A stretch of 64,000 nucleotides of DNA from Streptomyces venezuelae (GTDB lineage: Bacteria; Actinomycetota; Actinomycetes; Streptomycetales; Streptomycetaceae): contig NZ_CP029190.1 of assembly GCF_008642295.1 (NCBI RefSeq), forward strand, positions 5,625,501 to 5,689,500, read 5' to 3'. Shown piece by piece: positions 13,981-21,620 of this stretch (position 1 is its first letter; each line of letters opens with the position of its first letter). A program made the position numbers and the translations under genes. The notes beneath the pieces are model-generated. The model saw only the letters and a list, made by a program, of their open reading frames with translations. It did not search any database and was not told where the DNA came from.

Positions 13981-16851
13981 ATGCCGCCTGAGCCGCACCA
14001 CCCTGCCCCTGCCCCGGCTCCGGCTCCGGTCCCGGTTCCGGACCCGGCCCTGCGCCGTGCCGCCGCCGTGTTCCTGCCCGCCGCCGTGCCCCGGGAGGGG
14101 CGCTTCGCCTTCTGGTCCCCCGCCGGGGAGCCCCTGCCCGAGGGGTCGGCAGCGGCCGGTCACCTGACCGTCGTCCGGCCGCACGGCACGGCCGGCGGCG
14201 TCCGCAGCCGCGAGGTGCCGGCCGTGGTCCTGTCCGTCACCGACGCGCTGCCCCTACTCGCCCGGGCCGCGCCGGACCCGGCCGCCCACCCCGCCACCCG
14301 CTGCTGGGGAGTCGCCGCCCGGCAGGCGCTGGGGCTGGTCGCGCGCGGGCGGCTGCTGCCCGGGCTCACCCCGGAGGGGTACGACGCCTGGCGGGCCGGG
14401 CCGCTCGACGCCGAGGACATCGCGCAGCTCCGCGCCCTCGCGGCGGCCCTCCCGCACGAGGGGTACGCCACCCCGCTGGCCGGCCGCCGCCCCCTCCACC
14501 TGCCCGAACCGGAGGCGCTGGTGCGGGCGTTCCTCGACGCCGTCGCAGACACCCTGCCGCGCACCCCGGCCGCGCCGGTCGCGGCAGGCCGGCCGTTCGC
14601 CGCGGCCGAGCCGCAGCGGGTGCCCGGGATGCAGGACTGGGCCGCACAGGTCGCGGCGGGTTCCGACGCCGGCGTCGGCCTGTCGCTGCGGCTGGACCTG
14701 TCCTCGTACCGGCTCTTCGACCAGGCGGAGCCGGAGGACCTCCGGCGGGCCGGCGCCGCCGTGGTCCAGGTGCACAGCCTCGCCGATCCCACGCTCGTCA
14801 CCGATGCCGCGCAGCTGTGGGCGGGTACGGCCGCCGCCGGGTTCGGCCCGCGCGCCCGGGTCGACGCGGTGCTCGCGCTGCGCCGGGCCGCCCGGGTCTG
14901 GCCCCCGCTGCTGCGGCTGCTCGAACAGCCGGTGCCCGATGCGCTGGCCCTGTCCGATCCCGAGCTCGAAGACCTCCTCGGCCGGGCCGCGACCCGGCTC
15001 GCCGCCGCCGGGGTGCTGGTGCACTGGCCGCGCGAGCTCGCCCGTAGCCTGTCGGCGACCGCGGTGGTTCGTTCCACCGCGCCCGGCTCCGCCACCGACG
15101 GGACCGCCTTCTTCGACGCGGCCGGGCTGTTCTCCTTCTCCTGGGAGCTGGCCCTCGGCGAGGACCGGCTGACCCCCGGCGAGATGGATGCGCTGGCCGA
15201 GGCCCACCGGCCGGTGGTGCGGCTGCGCGACCAGTGGGTGCGGGTGGACCCGGAGCTGGTGCGCAAGGCCCGGAAGCGGGAGCTCGGCCTGCTGGACCCG
15301 GTGGACGCGCTGGCCGTCGTACTCGGCGGGACCGCCGAGGTGGACGGCGAGGCGGTGCCCGCGGTCCCGGTCGGCGCGCTCGCCGCGCTCCGCGACCGGC
15401 TGACCGGGGACCTGGAGGCCCTGCCCGCGCCGGCCGGCCTGAAGGCCACCCTCCGCGAGTACCAGGCGCGCGGCCTCGCCTGGCTGGACCGGATGACCTC
15501 GCTCGGCCTCGGCGGCTGCCTCGCCGATGACATGGGCCTCGGCAAGACGGTCACCCTGATCGCCCTGCACCTGCACCGGGCCCGCCCCGAACCCACCCTG
15601 GTGGTCTGCCCCGCCTCCCTGCTGGGCAACTGGCAGCGCGAGATCGAGCGGTTCGCGCCCGGGGTGCCGGTCCGCCGCTACCACGGGTCCACCCGCACCC
15701 TGGAGGGCCTCACCGGCGGCTTCGTCCTCACCACGTACGGCACGATGCGGGCCGGCGCCGCCCGGCTGGCCGAGCAGAGCTGGGGGATGGTCGTCGCCGA
15801 CGAGGCCCAGCACGTCAAGAACCCGCACTCGGCGACGGCGAAGGCCCTGCGGACCATCCCTGCCCCCGCCCGGGTGGCGCTGACCGGCACCCCGGTGGAG
15901 AACAACCTCTCCGAACTGTGGGCGCTGCTCGACTGGACCACACCCGGGCTGCTCGGTCCGCTGACCGCGTTCCGGTCCCGGCACGCGCGGGCGGTGGAAC
16001 AGCAGCAGCAGGAGGACGGCGGGAACGAGGAGGCGGTGGCCCGCCTCGCGGCCCTGGTCCGGCCCTTCCTCCTCCGGCGCCGGAAGTCGGATCCGGGGAT
16101 CGCACCGGAGCTGCCCCCGAAGACGGAGACCGACCATCCGGTGTCCCTCACCCGGGAGCAGGTCTCGCTCTACCAGGCCGCGGTGGACGAGGCGATGGCG
16201 GTGATCGAGGCGAGCGAAGGCATCGAACGCCGCGGGATGATCATGAAGTTGCTGGCCTCGCTCAAACAGATCTGCAACCACCCCGCGCAGTACCTGAAAG
16301 AGGAGCACCCGCGGATCGCGCACCGCTCCGGCAAACTCGCCCTGCTCGACGAGCTGCTGGACACGATCCTGGCCGAGGGCGCCTCGGTACTGGTCTTCAC
16401 CCAGTACGTCACCATGGCCCGGATCCTGGAGAAGCATCTGGCGGGCCGTGGGATCGCGGCCCAGCTGCTGCACGGCGGTACCCCGGTGCCGCGCCGGGAG
16501 GACCTCGTCGACCGCTTCCAGTCCGGTGAGGTCCCGGTGTTCCTGCTGTCCCTCAAGGCGGCGGGCACCGGTCTGAACCTCACCCGGGCCTCTCATGTCG
16601 TCCACTACGACCGCTGGTGGAACCCGGCCGTGGAGGAACAGGCCACCGACCGCGCCTACCGGATCGGCCAGACCCAGCCCGTCCAGGTCCACCGGATCAT
16701 CGCCGAAGGCACCGTGGAGGACCGGATCGCCGAGCTGCTCGAGATGAAGCGCGCCCTTGCGGACGCCGTCCTCGGCTCCGGTGAAACCTCCCTGACCGAG
16801 CTCACCGACCGGGAGCTCGCCGACCTCGTCTCCCTGCGCAGGCCCGCATGA
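13981..16851 (+). CDS. SNF2/RapA-family DEAD/DEAH helicase
   Basis: 956 aa. GAGGAAGGGAG precedes the ATG at 13981. The N-terminal 480 residues hold a bacterial SNF2-associated region with no catalytic motifs. The ATPase core follows: DDMGLGKTVTLIALHL (Walker A, about 513-530), VVADEAQHVKN (DEAQ box, about 602), LTGTPVENNLSELW (motif III), and in the second lobe LVFTQYVTMARILE, LKAAGTGLNLTRASHVVHYD and DRAYRIGQTQ (motifs IV-VI). It is a double-stranded-DNA translocase type rather than a strand-separating helicase. The stop overlaps the SWIM gene's ATG by 4 bp (ATGA), so the two proteins are likely partners. Confidence 0.92.
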   Translation: MPPEPHHPAPAPAPAPVPVPDPALRRAAAVFLPAAVPREGRFAFWSPAGEPLPEGSAAAGHLTVVRPHGTAGGVRSREVPAVVLSVTDALPLLARAAPDPAAHPATRCWGVAARQALGLVARGRLLPGLTPEGYDAWRAGPLDAEDIAQLRALAAALPHEGYATPLAGRRPLHLPEPEALVRAFLDAVADTLPRTPAAPVAAGRPFAAAEPQRVPGMQDWAAQVAAGSDAGVGLSLRLDLSSYRLFDQAEPEDLRRAGAAVVQVHSLADPTLVTDAAQLWAGTAAAGFGPRARVDAVLALRRAARVWPPLLRLLEQPVPDALALSDPELEDLLGRAATRLAAAGVLVHWPRELARSLSATAVVRSTAPGSATDGTAFFDAAGLFSFSWELALGEDRLTPGEMDALAEAHRPVVRLRDQWVRVDPELVRKARKRELGLLDPVDALAVVLGGTAEVDGEAVPAVPVGALAALRDRLTGDLEALPAPAGLKATLREYQARGLAWLDRMTSLGLGGCLADDMGLGKTVTLIALHLHRARPEPTLVVCPASLLGNWQREIERFAPGVPVRRYHGSTRTLEGLTGGFVLTTYGTMRAGAARLAEQSWGMVVADEAQHVKNPHSATAKALRTIPAPARVALTGTPVENNLSELWALLDWTTPGLLGPLTAFRSRHARAVEQQQQEDGGNEEAVARLAALVRPFLLRRRKSDPGIAPELPPKTETDHPVSLTREQVSLYQAAVDEAMAVIEASEGIERRGMIMKLLASLKQICNHPAQYLKEEHPRIAHRSGKLALLDELLDTILAEGASVLVFTQYVTMARILEKHLAGRGIAAQLLHGGTPVPRREDLVDRFQSGEVPVFLLSLKAAGTGLNLTRASHVVHYDRWWNPAVEEQATDRAYRIGQTQPVQVHRIIAEGTVEDRIAELLEMKRALADAVLGSGETSLTELTDRELADLVSLRRPA

Positions 16852-18062
16852 CCACGAGCCGGGACGACCGCCGCCGCACCTTCGACTCCGTACCGCCGGG
16901 CACGGAGCCCACCAGCTGGTGGGGCCGGGCCTGGACCGCGGCCTTGGAAGAGCTCTCCCGCGATTCCGGGCGCCTGGAGCGGGGCCTCGCGTATGCCGCC
17001 TCCGGGAAGGTCGACGCGATCACCATCACCCCCGGCCTGCTGGTGGCGTACGTCCGGGGCAGCCGCCCCCGCCCCTACCGCACCGAACTCGCCCTGGCCC
17101 CCTTCGGCGACGAGGAATGGCGGGACCTCCTGGACTCCCTCGCGGCGGACCCGGCATGCCTCGCCGCCCTCGTCGAACGGGAGATCCCGCGCTCTCTCGC
17201 GGACCGCATCCTGCCCGGCCCCGGCGACCTCCTCCCGCGCTGCTCCTGCCCGGACGGCGGGCGCCCGCCGTGCAAGCACGTGACCGCCCTCTGCTACCGC
17301 ACGGCCCGGCTCCTCGACCAGGACCCGTTCGTCCTCCTGCTGCTGCGCGGCCGGGGCGAGCGGGAGCTGCTGGAGGAGCTGACCCGGCGCAACGCCGCCC
17401 ACGCCGCCCGCGAACGGCCCGATACGGCCCCGGACTTCCCCGGCGTCCCGGCCCGTACGGCCCTCGCCCGCGTCCTGGCGCCGCTGCCCGCTCCATCCGG
17501 ACCGCCGGCCGCACCGGGCACCCCGCCGGCCTATCCGGCGGATCCGGCCGGCCCCGACCCGCTCGCGCTGGACCAGCTGGCCACGGACGCGGCAGCCCGG
17601 GCCCTCGCCCTGCTCGACACCGGCGAGGACCCGTACGCCGCGCTCACCCTCTGGCAGGACGCCGTCCGGCTGGCCTCCGCCCACCCCACGTCCGGGCTGA
17701 CCGCCACCGCCCGCCGCCTGTACCGCGACCTGGCCCACGCCACCGGCCGCACCACCACCGACCTGGCCCGCGCGGCTGCCGCCTGGCGCCAGGGCGGCCC
17801 GGCCGGCCTGGCCGCCCTCGACGACCCCTGGGACCCGCCGGCCGGCCCCTTCGACCGTGCCCGGCCCGCCCTCCTCGCCGCGGGCCAGGGCCCGTTCCGT
17901 CCGCACCGCAACCGGCTCACCTCCGCCACCCGCCAGCTCCGCCTCGGCCGCGACGGCCTCTGGTACGCCTACGAATCCCGCCCCTCCGCCGACGACTGGT
18001 GGCCCACCGGCCGCCCTTCCGCCGACCCCCTGCACGCCCTCGGCCACCCCGACCGAGCCTGA
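16848..18062 (+). CDS. SWIM zinc-finger protein coupled to SNF2 helicase
   Basis: 404 aa, starting inside the helicase stop codon (4 bp overlap), so translationally coupled. The SWIM motif CSCPDGGRPPCKHVTALC is at about 131-148, with the CxC...CxH zinc ligands intact. The N-terminus (TSWWGRAWTAALEEL, GLAYAASGKVDAITITPGLLVAYV) is typical of SWIM proteins encoded beside SNF2 helicases. The C-terminal half is Ala/Pro-rich with helical repeats. SWIM domains bind DNA or protein; in this pairing the protein is usually taken as a helicase accessory subunit, a function not experimentally defined as far as I know. Confidence 0.88.
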   Translation: MTTSRDDRRRTFDSVPPGTEPTSWWGRAWTAALEELSRDSGRLERGLAYAASGKVDAITITPGLLVAYVRGSRPRPYRTELALAPFGDEEWRDLLDSLAADPACLAALVEREIPRSLADRILPGPGDLLPRCSCPDGGRPPCKHVTALCYRTARLLDQDPFVLLLLRGRGERELLEELTRRNAAHAARERPDTAPDFPGVPARTALARVLAPLPAPSGPPAAPGTPPAYPADPAGPDPLALDQLATDAAARALALLDTGEDPYAALTLWQDAVRLASAHPTSGLTATARRLYRDLAHATGRTTTDLARAAAAWRQGGPAGLAALDDPWDPPAGPFDRARPALLAAGQGPFRPHRNRLTSATRQLRLGRDGLWYAYESRPSADDWWPTGRPSADPLHALGHPDRA

Positions 18063-18067
18063 GCTCC

Positions 18068-18610
18068 TCAGGAGGGGAGTCGGGCGGCCCAGGCGGCCAG
18101 GGTGGCGAAGTCGCGGTCGCGGAGGCCGTGGCGGGGGTGGATGCGGAGGAGGAGGGCGGGGGCCGGGTGATGGGTGGAGACATGGGCGGTGTCGCGGTCG
18201 GTGATCAGGTCGTCGACCCAGGCGAAGGGGCGGCCCGCGGCCCAGGCGAGAAGCGGGCGGGTCTTCCAGAAGAGTCCGTCGGGGTCGCGGGTGAAGGGCT
18301 CCGGCCATTCGACGACCGGCAGGTCGCTGGGCAGGCCGATGCGCGGCGAGACCAGTGTGTTGGCCTCGTGCGTCCAGGCGGTGGCCCAGGCCAGTTCGAA
18401 GGGGAGCGCCCGGAGCCGGGCGCCGTGCGACGGATGGAGCCGCACCTGTACGCCGCGGCGGGCGCGGCGGGACCCGGGGCGCTGGTGGGACAGCCAGATG
18501 TCCGGATGCATCCGGTGGCTGCGGTAGCCGCGCAGCCCGGGCAGGCGGGAGCGGAACGGGTTCAGCGGGCCGTCCACGTCGAGGAGGAGCAGCGGGCGAG
18601 CAGCAGTCAT
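18068..18610 (-). CDS. HAD-like phosphatase domain protein
   Basis: 180 aa. HAD motif I is LLLLDVDGPLNPF (about 7-19) and the acidic motif IV region is WVDDLITDRDTAH (about 129-141). The pattern resembles the HAD domain group associated with Swiss-army-knife RNA-repair proteins, but here it stands alone. The catalytic first Asp is present (DVDG). Substrate unknown. It is convergent with the SWIM gene, with only 5 bp between stops. Confidence 0.75.
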   Translation of the reverse strand: MTAARPLLLLDVDGPLNPFRSRLPGLRGYRSHRMHPDIWLSHQRPGSRRARRGVQVRLHPSHGARLRALPFELAWATAWTHEANTLVSPRIGLPSDLPVVEWPEPFTRDPDGLFWKTRPLLAWAAGRPFAWVDDLITDRDTAHVSTHHPAPALLLRIHPRHGLRDRDFATLAAWAARLPS

Positions 18611-18738
18611 GAAGTACGCAGTACCCAGTACACGATGGGGTGAAATACCTACCGGCTCTATAACCCGTATGGGTTTACCGCGTTGTTTCCGGTGCGGGTG
18701 GTACGCCCGTGAACTTCTCCGGAAGGCAGGGAAAGCTG

Positions 18739-19449
18739 ATGCGTCAGGGTCGTCGGAATGGCTTGATCGCGGCGGTGGTCGTGGGAGGTGCGGCTTCGGT
18801 CGGAGCGGGCGGCCTCGCGTTCGCCGATGCCGAGGCGGGCGGGCGGGCGGAGCGCTCGCCGGGGGTGCTCGCCGGGAATCTGGTACAGCTGCCGGTCCAT
18901 GTGCCGGTGAACGTCTGCGGGAACACCGTGAACGTGGTCGGACTGCTCAACCCGGCAGCCGGGAACACCTGTGTGAACGCGGAGGGGAAGGGCAAGGGTT
19001 CCGGTCCGGCGCATTCCGGTCCGCGGTCGACCGGCCATCCGTCCAAACCGGGCGGGGGGCACGCCGGGAACCGGGGCGGAGCCGTCGCCGAGGGACGCGG
19101 AAAGGATTCACCCGGGGTGCTGTCCGGCAACGGCATCCAGCTGCCGGTGCAGCTGCCGGTCAATGTCAGCGGGAACTCGGTGAACGTGGTCGGCATCGGG
19201 AACTCCGCCCACGGCAACGAGTCGGTCAACGGCACGCGGCCCGTCACCCCGGCCCAGCCCCCCGTCCGGCCGCCGACGGCCCCCCGGCCCGTCACGCTGC
19301 CGGCCCCGGCCCCGGCGCCGGTCCAGCCCGAAGGTTCCGCACTGGCGCAGACCGGCGCCGACGGAATGGGCTACCTGCTGCCCGGCGGCGGGGCGCTGGT
19401 GCTCGGCGGGGTGCTGCTGTACCGGCGGTTCCGGCTCAACCAGGCCTGA
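18739..19449 (+). CDS. Long chaplin with two chaplin domains and LAQTG sortase signal
   Basis: 236 aa. A signal peptide (1-30) is followed by chaplin domain 1 (about 41-81, SPGVLAGNLVQLPVHVPVNV start, Cys60 and Cys78), a Gly/Lys/His-rich spacer, and chaplin domain 2 (about 124-165). In domain 2 both cysteine positions are serine (Ser144 and Ser162). A Pro-rich spacer leads to LAQTG (202-206), a hydrophobic helix and a basic tail, the class E-type sorting signal used by streptomycete ChpA/B/C. Long chaplins are anchored to the wall and join the short chaplins in the amyloid coat of aerial hyphae and spores. Start chosen for AGGGAAAG upstream. The 3' end overlaps DUF2293 by 14 bp, convergent. 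Confidence 0.92.
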   Translation: MRQGRRNGLIAAVVVGGAASVGAGGLAFADAEAGGRAERSPGVLAGNLVQLPVHVPVNVCGNTVNVVGLLNPAAGNTCVNAEGKGKGSGPAHSGPRSTGHPSKPGGGHAGNRGGAVAEGRGKDSPGVLSGNGIQLPVQLPVNVSGNSVNVVGIGNSAHGNESVNGTRPVTPAQPPVRPPTAPRPVTLPAPAPAPVQPEGSALAQTGADGMGYLLPGGGALVLGGVLLYRRFRLNQA

Positions 19450-20092
19450 TCCGCCAGGCATCCAGGATCGCGTCGATCTGCGGAGCCAGCCGGGCCCGGG
19501 CCCGGAACCGGGGCACTCCCGCCATCAGGAGCGCGTCGTACTCGGTGTCGTCGTGCCGGACAGCCGCCCGCACCGCCACCGAGACGGCGAGCTCGTCCAG
19601 GGCCCGGCCGGCCGCGCTGCGTCCCACCCGGCCGCTGCCGCGCACCGATGCGTGCGTGGCGATGGCCAGCGCGCGGTCGGCCGGGCAGCCCGGGAACAGC
19701 CGGCGTATCTCGGTGGCGAAGGCCGCCGTGAAGCGGAGGTCTTCGGCGGCCCGGCGTGCCCGTGCCCGGTCCCGGTGCCGGGCCCGGGCGTCGGCGTCGG
19801 CCAGACAGGAGCGCTCGGCGCGGGCCAGGGCATTCTCCTCGACGAGCAGTCCCTGGCGCTCGTACCGGCGGCGGCGCTTGTTGAAGCGCACCACGACGGC
19901 ACTGAGTGAACTGCCCTCGCGGGCCCGGCGGGTGAGCGCGGCGTGGCCGCGCGGCAGGTAGACGAGGTGTCCGAGATCGGCGCAGTCGAGGCAGCGCGGC
20001 ACACCGGATTCGCGGACCAGGTGGGGGAGCGGGCCGTGCCGGCACTCCGCGCAGCTGATCTGCTTCAGCGGTTCGAACACCACGAGGTTCAT
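19436..20092 (-). CDS. DUF2293 protein with N-terminal zinc-ribbon-like motif
   Basis: 218 aa. The N-terminus carries two CxxC pairs, CAEC (14-17) and CLDC (34-37), likely a zinc ribbon. The middle is a basic, Arg-rich helix (RFNKRRRRYERQGLL; RARHRDRARARRAAEDL). The C-terminal 95 residues (AFATEIRRLFPGCPADRALA, then TEYDALLMAGVPRFRARARL) match DUF2293, a family of unknown function found in bacteria and fungi. Zinc ribbon plus basic helix suggests nucleic-acid binding, by inference. No Shine-Dalgarno is visible before the ATG, so it may be leaderless. Confidence 0.8.
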   Translation of the reverse strand: MNLVVFEPLKQISCAECRHGPLPHLVRESGVPRCLDCADLGHLVYLPRGHAALTRRAREGSSLSAVVVRFNKRRRRYERQGLLVEENALARAERSCLADADARARHRDRARARRAAEDLRFTAAFATEIRRLFPGCPADRALAIATHASVRGSGRVGRSAAGRALDELAVSVAVRAAVRHDDTEYDALLMAGVPRFRARARLAPQIDAILDAWRIRPG

Positions 20093-20198
20093 GGAGAGTT
20101 GATACCGCTCTCCGGGGCCTATATCACCTCGGGCCGGATGATGTTCGTGGTTTCGTGGATTCCGCCGATACGGCCGATATTCGTCCTACGGTATGACG

Positions 20199-20588
20199 AT
20201 GCTCAGGATGCGGCGACCGAGGGCGAGGCCAAGGCGAAGGCCGAGGCCGATGGATGTGGTGGTCGACCGGATCACCCTCCGGCCCGGCGATTCCACCGGC
20301 TGGCACTACCACCTGGTCCCGGTGTTCGCCGTCGTACTCTCCGGCACCCTCACCCGGATCCTGCACGACGGCACGGTCGAAGTCAGCCCGCCCGGCGCGA
20401 TGTTCGTCGAAGCCGCCGGCCGGGACCGCGTCCACCTCGGCCACAACCCCGGCTCCGAACCGGTGGTCCTCCAGATCGCCTACGCCCTCCCGGAGGGCGC
20501 CCCGCTCTCCTACGAGGCCCCGGCCCCGCCGCTCTGCGGCCCGGCCGCAGAAATCACTGGCGTGGCACCCGGCTGCATGACAGCCTGA
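20199..20588 (+). CDS. Cupin domain protein
   Basis: 129 aa from the ATG at 20199; ATGs at 20193 and 20250 are alternatives. TACGGT ends 6 nt before 20199, matching a leaderless promoter arrangement also seen upstream of uvrB. The cupin barrel has motif 1 GDSTGWHYHLVPVFAVVLSG (two His and a spaced hydrophobic strand, but the usual Glu is missing) and motif 2 PGAMFVEAAGRDRVHLGHN. It may bind a metal through HYH...H. Function unknown. The first 18 residues are Arg/Pro-rich and may not be translated if 20250 is the real start. Confidence 0.7.
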   Translation: MLRMRRPRARPRRRPRPMDVVVDRITLRPGDSTGWHYHLVPVFAVVLSGTLTRILHDGTVEVSPPGAMFVEAAGRDRVHLGHNPGSEPVVLQIAYALPEGAPLSYEAPAPPLCGPAAEITGVAPGCMTA

Positions 20589-20598
20589 GCGGGCCGGG

Positions 20599-20671
20599 AG
20601 GGGTGTAGCTCAATGTCCAGAGCGCCGGTCTCCAAAACCGGGCGACGTGGGTTCAATTCCCACCGCCCCTC
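20599..20671 (+). tRNA. tRNA-Trp (anticodon CCA), atypical D-loop
   Basis: 73 nt. Acceptor stem AGGGGTG/CGCCCCT (7 bp with one T-G), D stem GCTC/GAGC, anticodon stem CCGGT/ACCGG with loop CTCCAAA (anticodon CCA), variable loop GCGAC, T stem GTGGG/CCCAC with loop TTCAATT. No CCA tail is encoded. The D-loop is AATGTCCA, 8 nt without the conserved GG pair that contacts the T-loop. Flanking bases extend the acceptor stem by several pairs (CCGGG before, CCCGG after). Streptomyces usually encodes one standard tRNA-Trp elsewhere, so this is probably an extra or decaying copy. The 3' end of the GNAT gene overlaps it antisense. Confidence 0.85.
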
Positions 20672-21578
20672 CCGGTACCCGGCCCCCTAGCGCGTACTCC
20701 GTGAACCCTCCGGCGGTACGGAATCCCAGTCGGCGGTAGACCGGTTCGCCGTCCGGCGAGGCCTGGAGGACGGCGTACCGGCGGCCCAGTGAGCGCGCCA
20801 GCCGCAGGGCGGCCCGGGTCATCGCGCCGCCGTAGCCGCGGCGACGATGCGCGGCCAGGGTGCAGATGCCGTAGATCCCGGCCACCCCGGCATGGTCGAA
20901 CACCTCGGCCGAACAGATCGCCACACCGTCCAGATATCCGACCAGGTAGTGCGCCGGACAGTCCGGTGCCAGCGCCGGGACCCGGGCGCGCCGGTAGAAC
21001 TCCCGCACCGAGGCCGAGGGCGGCTCCCAGTTCGCGGCGAGCACCTCGGCGTACGCCGCGAGCTCCGCGGGCGTGACGACCGGGTGGATCTCCAGCCCCT
21101 CCGGGCCGGACGACCCGACCACCCGGTGCTCCTGCCCCTGGCCCTGCCCCGGCTCTGGTTCCCCCGCCGACAGGTCCGCCCACATGGCGCTCTCGGACTC
21201 GGTCGCGACCGCCCCGGCAGCCATCAGCCGGGCCGAGAGGTCCGTCGGCGCCGACGCGGGCCCCACCCACCAGGAGAACGGGCGCCCGGTTCCGGCCACC
21301 GTCCGCCCGGTCTCGGCGATCCGCCGGTCCGCCGTCTGCGCGGTGAAACGGGCCGCGGCGATCACGTTGAACGTGTCGTCGGGCAGGCCGCTGTCCGCGA
21401 TCAGCAGGTCGCCCGGTTCGAGGACGGCTGCCCCGGGCAGCGCACGGTGCAGATGGGCGGCATGCTCCGCGAGGTTCCGCTCCATCCGGTGCAGGAGATC
21501 CCGGACGTCTGCGCCCTGACCGCCGGTGTCCCGATGGTCCGTGTTCCGGTGGTCCCTGTCCCCGTCGTCCGTATCCAT
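20610..21578 (-). CDS. GNAT family N-acetyltransferase
   Basis: 322 aa. The acetyl-CoA binding motif A is [20 protein letters not shown] (R/Q-x-x-G-x-G/A form, about 240-259), followed by [20 protein letters not shown] and the motif B segment [19 protein letters not shown] that normally ends the domain. The N-terminal 130 residues look like a degenerate second GNAT-like half, and 1-25 is Asp/Arg/His-rich. The last 25 residues (after EYALGG) run into the antisense of the tRNA-Trp gene at 20599-20671, so the natural terminus may have been extended by loss of an earlier stop. Acyl acceptor unknown. No good ribosome site before the ATG. Confidence 0.85.
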   Translation of the reverse strand: MDTDDGDRDHRNTDHRDTGGQGADVRDLLHRMERNLAEHAAHLHRALPGAAVLEPGDLLIADSGLPDDTFNVIAAARFTAQTADRRIAETGRTVAGTGRPFSWWVGPASAPTDLSARLMAAGAVATESESAMWADLSAGEPEPGQGQGQEHRVVGSSGPEGLEIHPVVTPAELAAYAEVLAANWEPPSASVREFYRRARVPALAPDCPAHYLVGYLDGVAICSAEVFDHAGVAGIYGICTLAAHRRRGYGGAMTRAALRLARSLGRRYAVLQASPDGEPVYRRLGFRTAGGFTEYALGGRVPGGAVGIEPTSPGFGDRRSGH

Positions 21579-21620
21579 GACGGTCAGTCCACCACAGCAA
21601 CCGGCGGCCGGTGCCTCCGC

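Noticed and set aside
18020..18070. Possible frameshift or fusion between the SWIM gene and the HAD gene
   Set aside because: They are on opposite strands and end 5 bp apart; both frames are intact.
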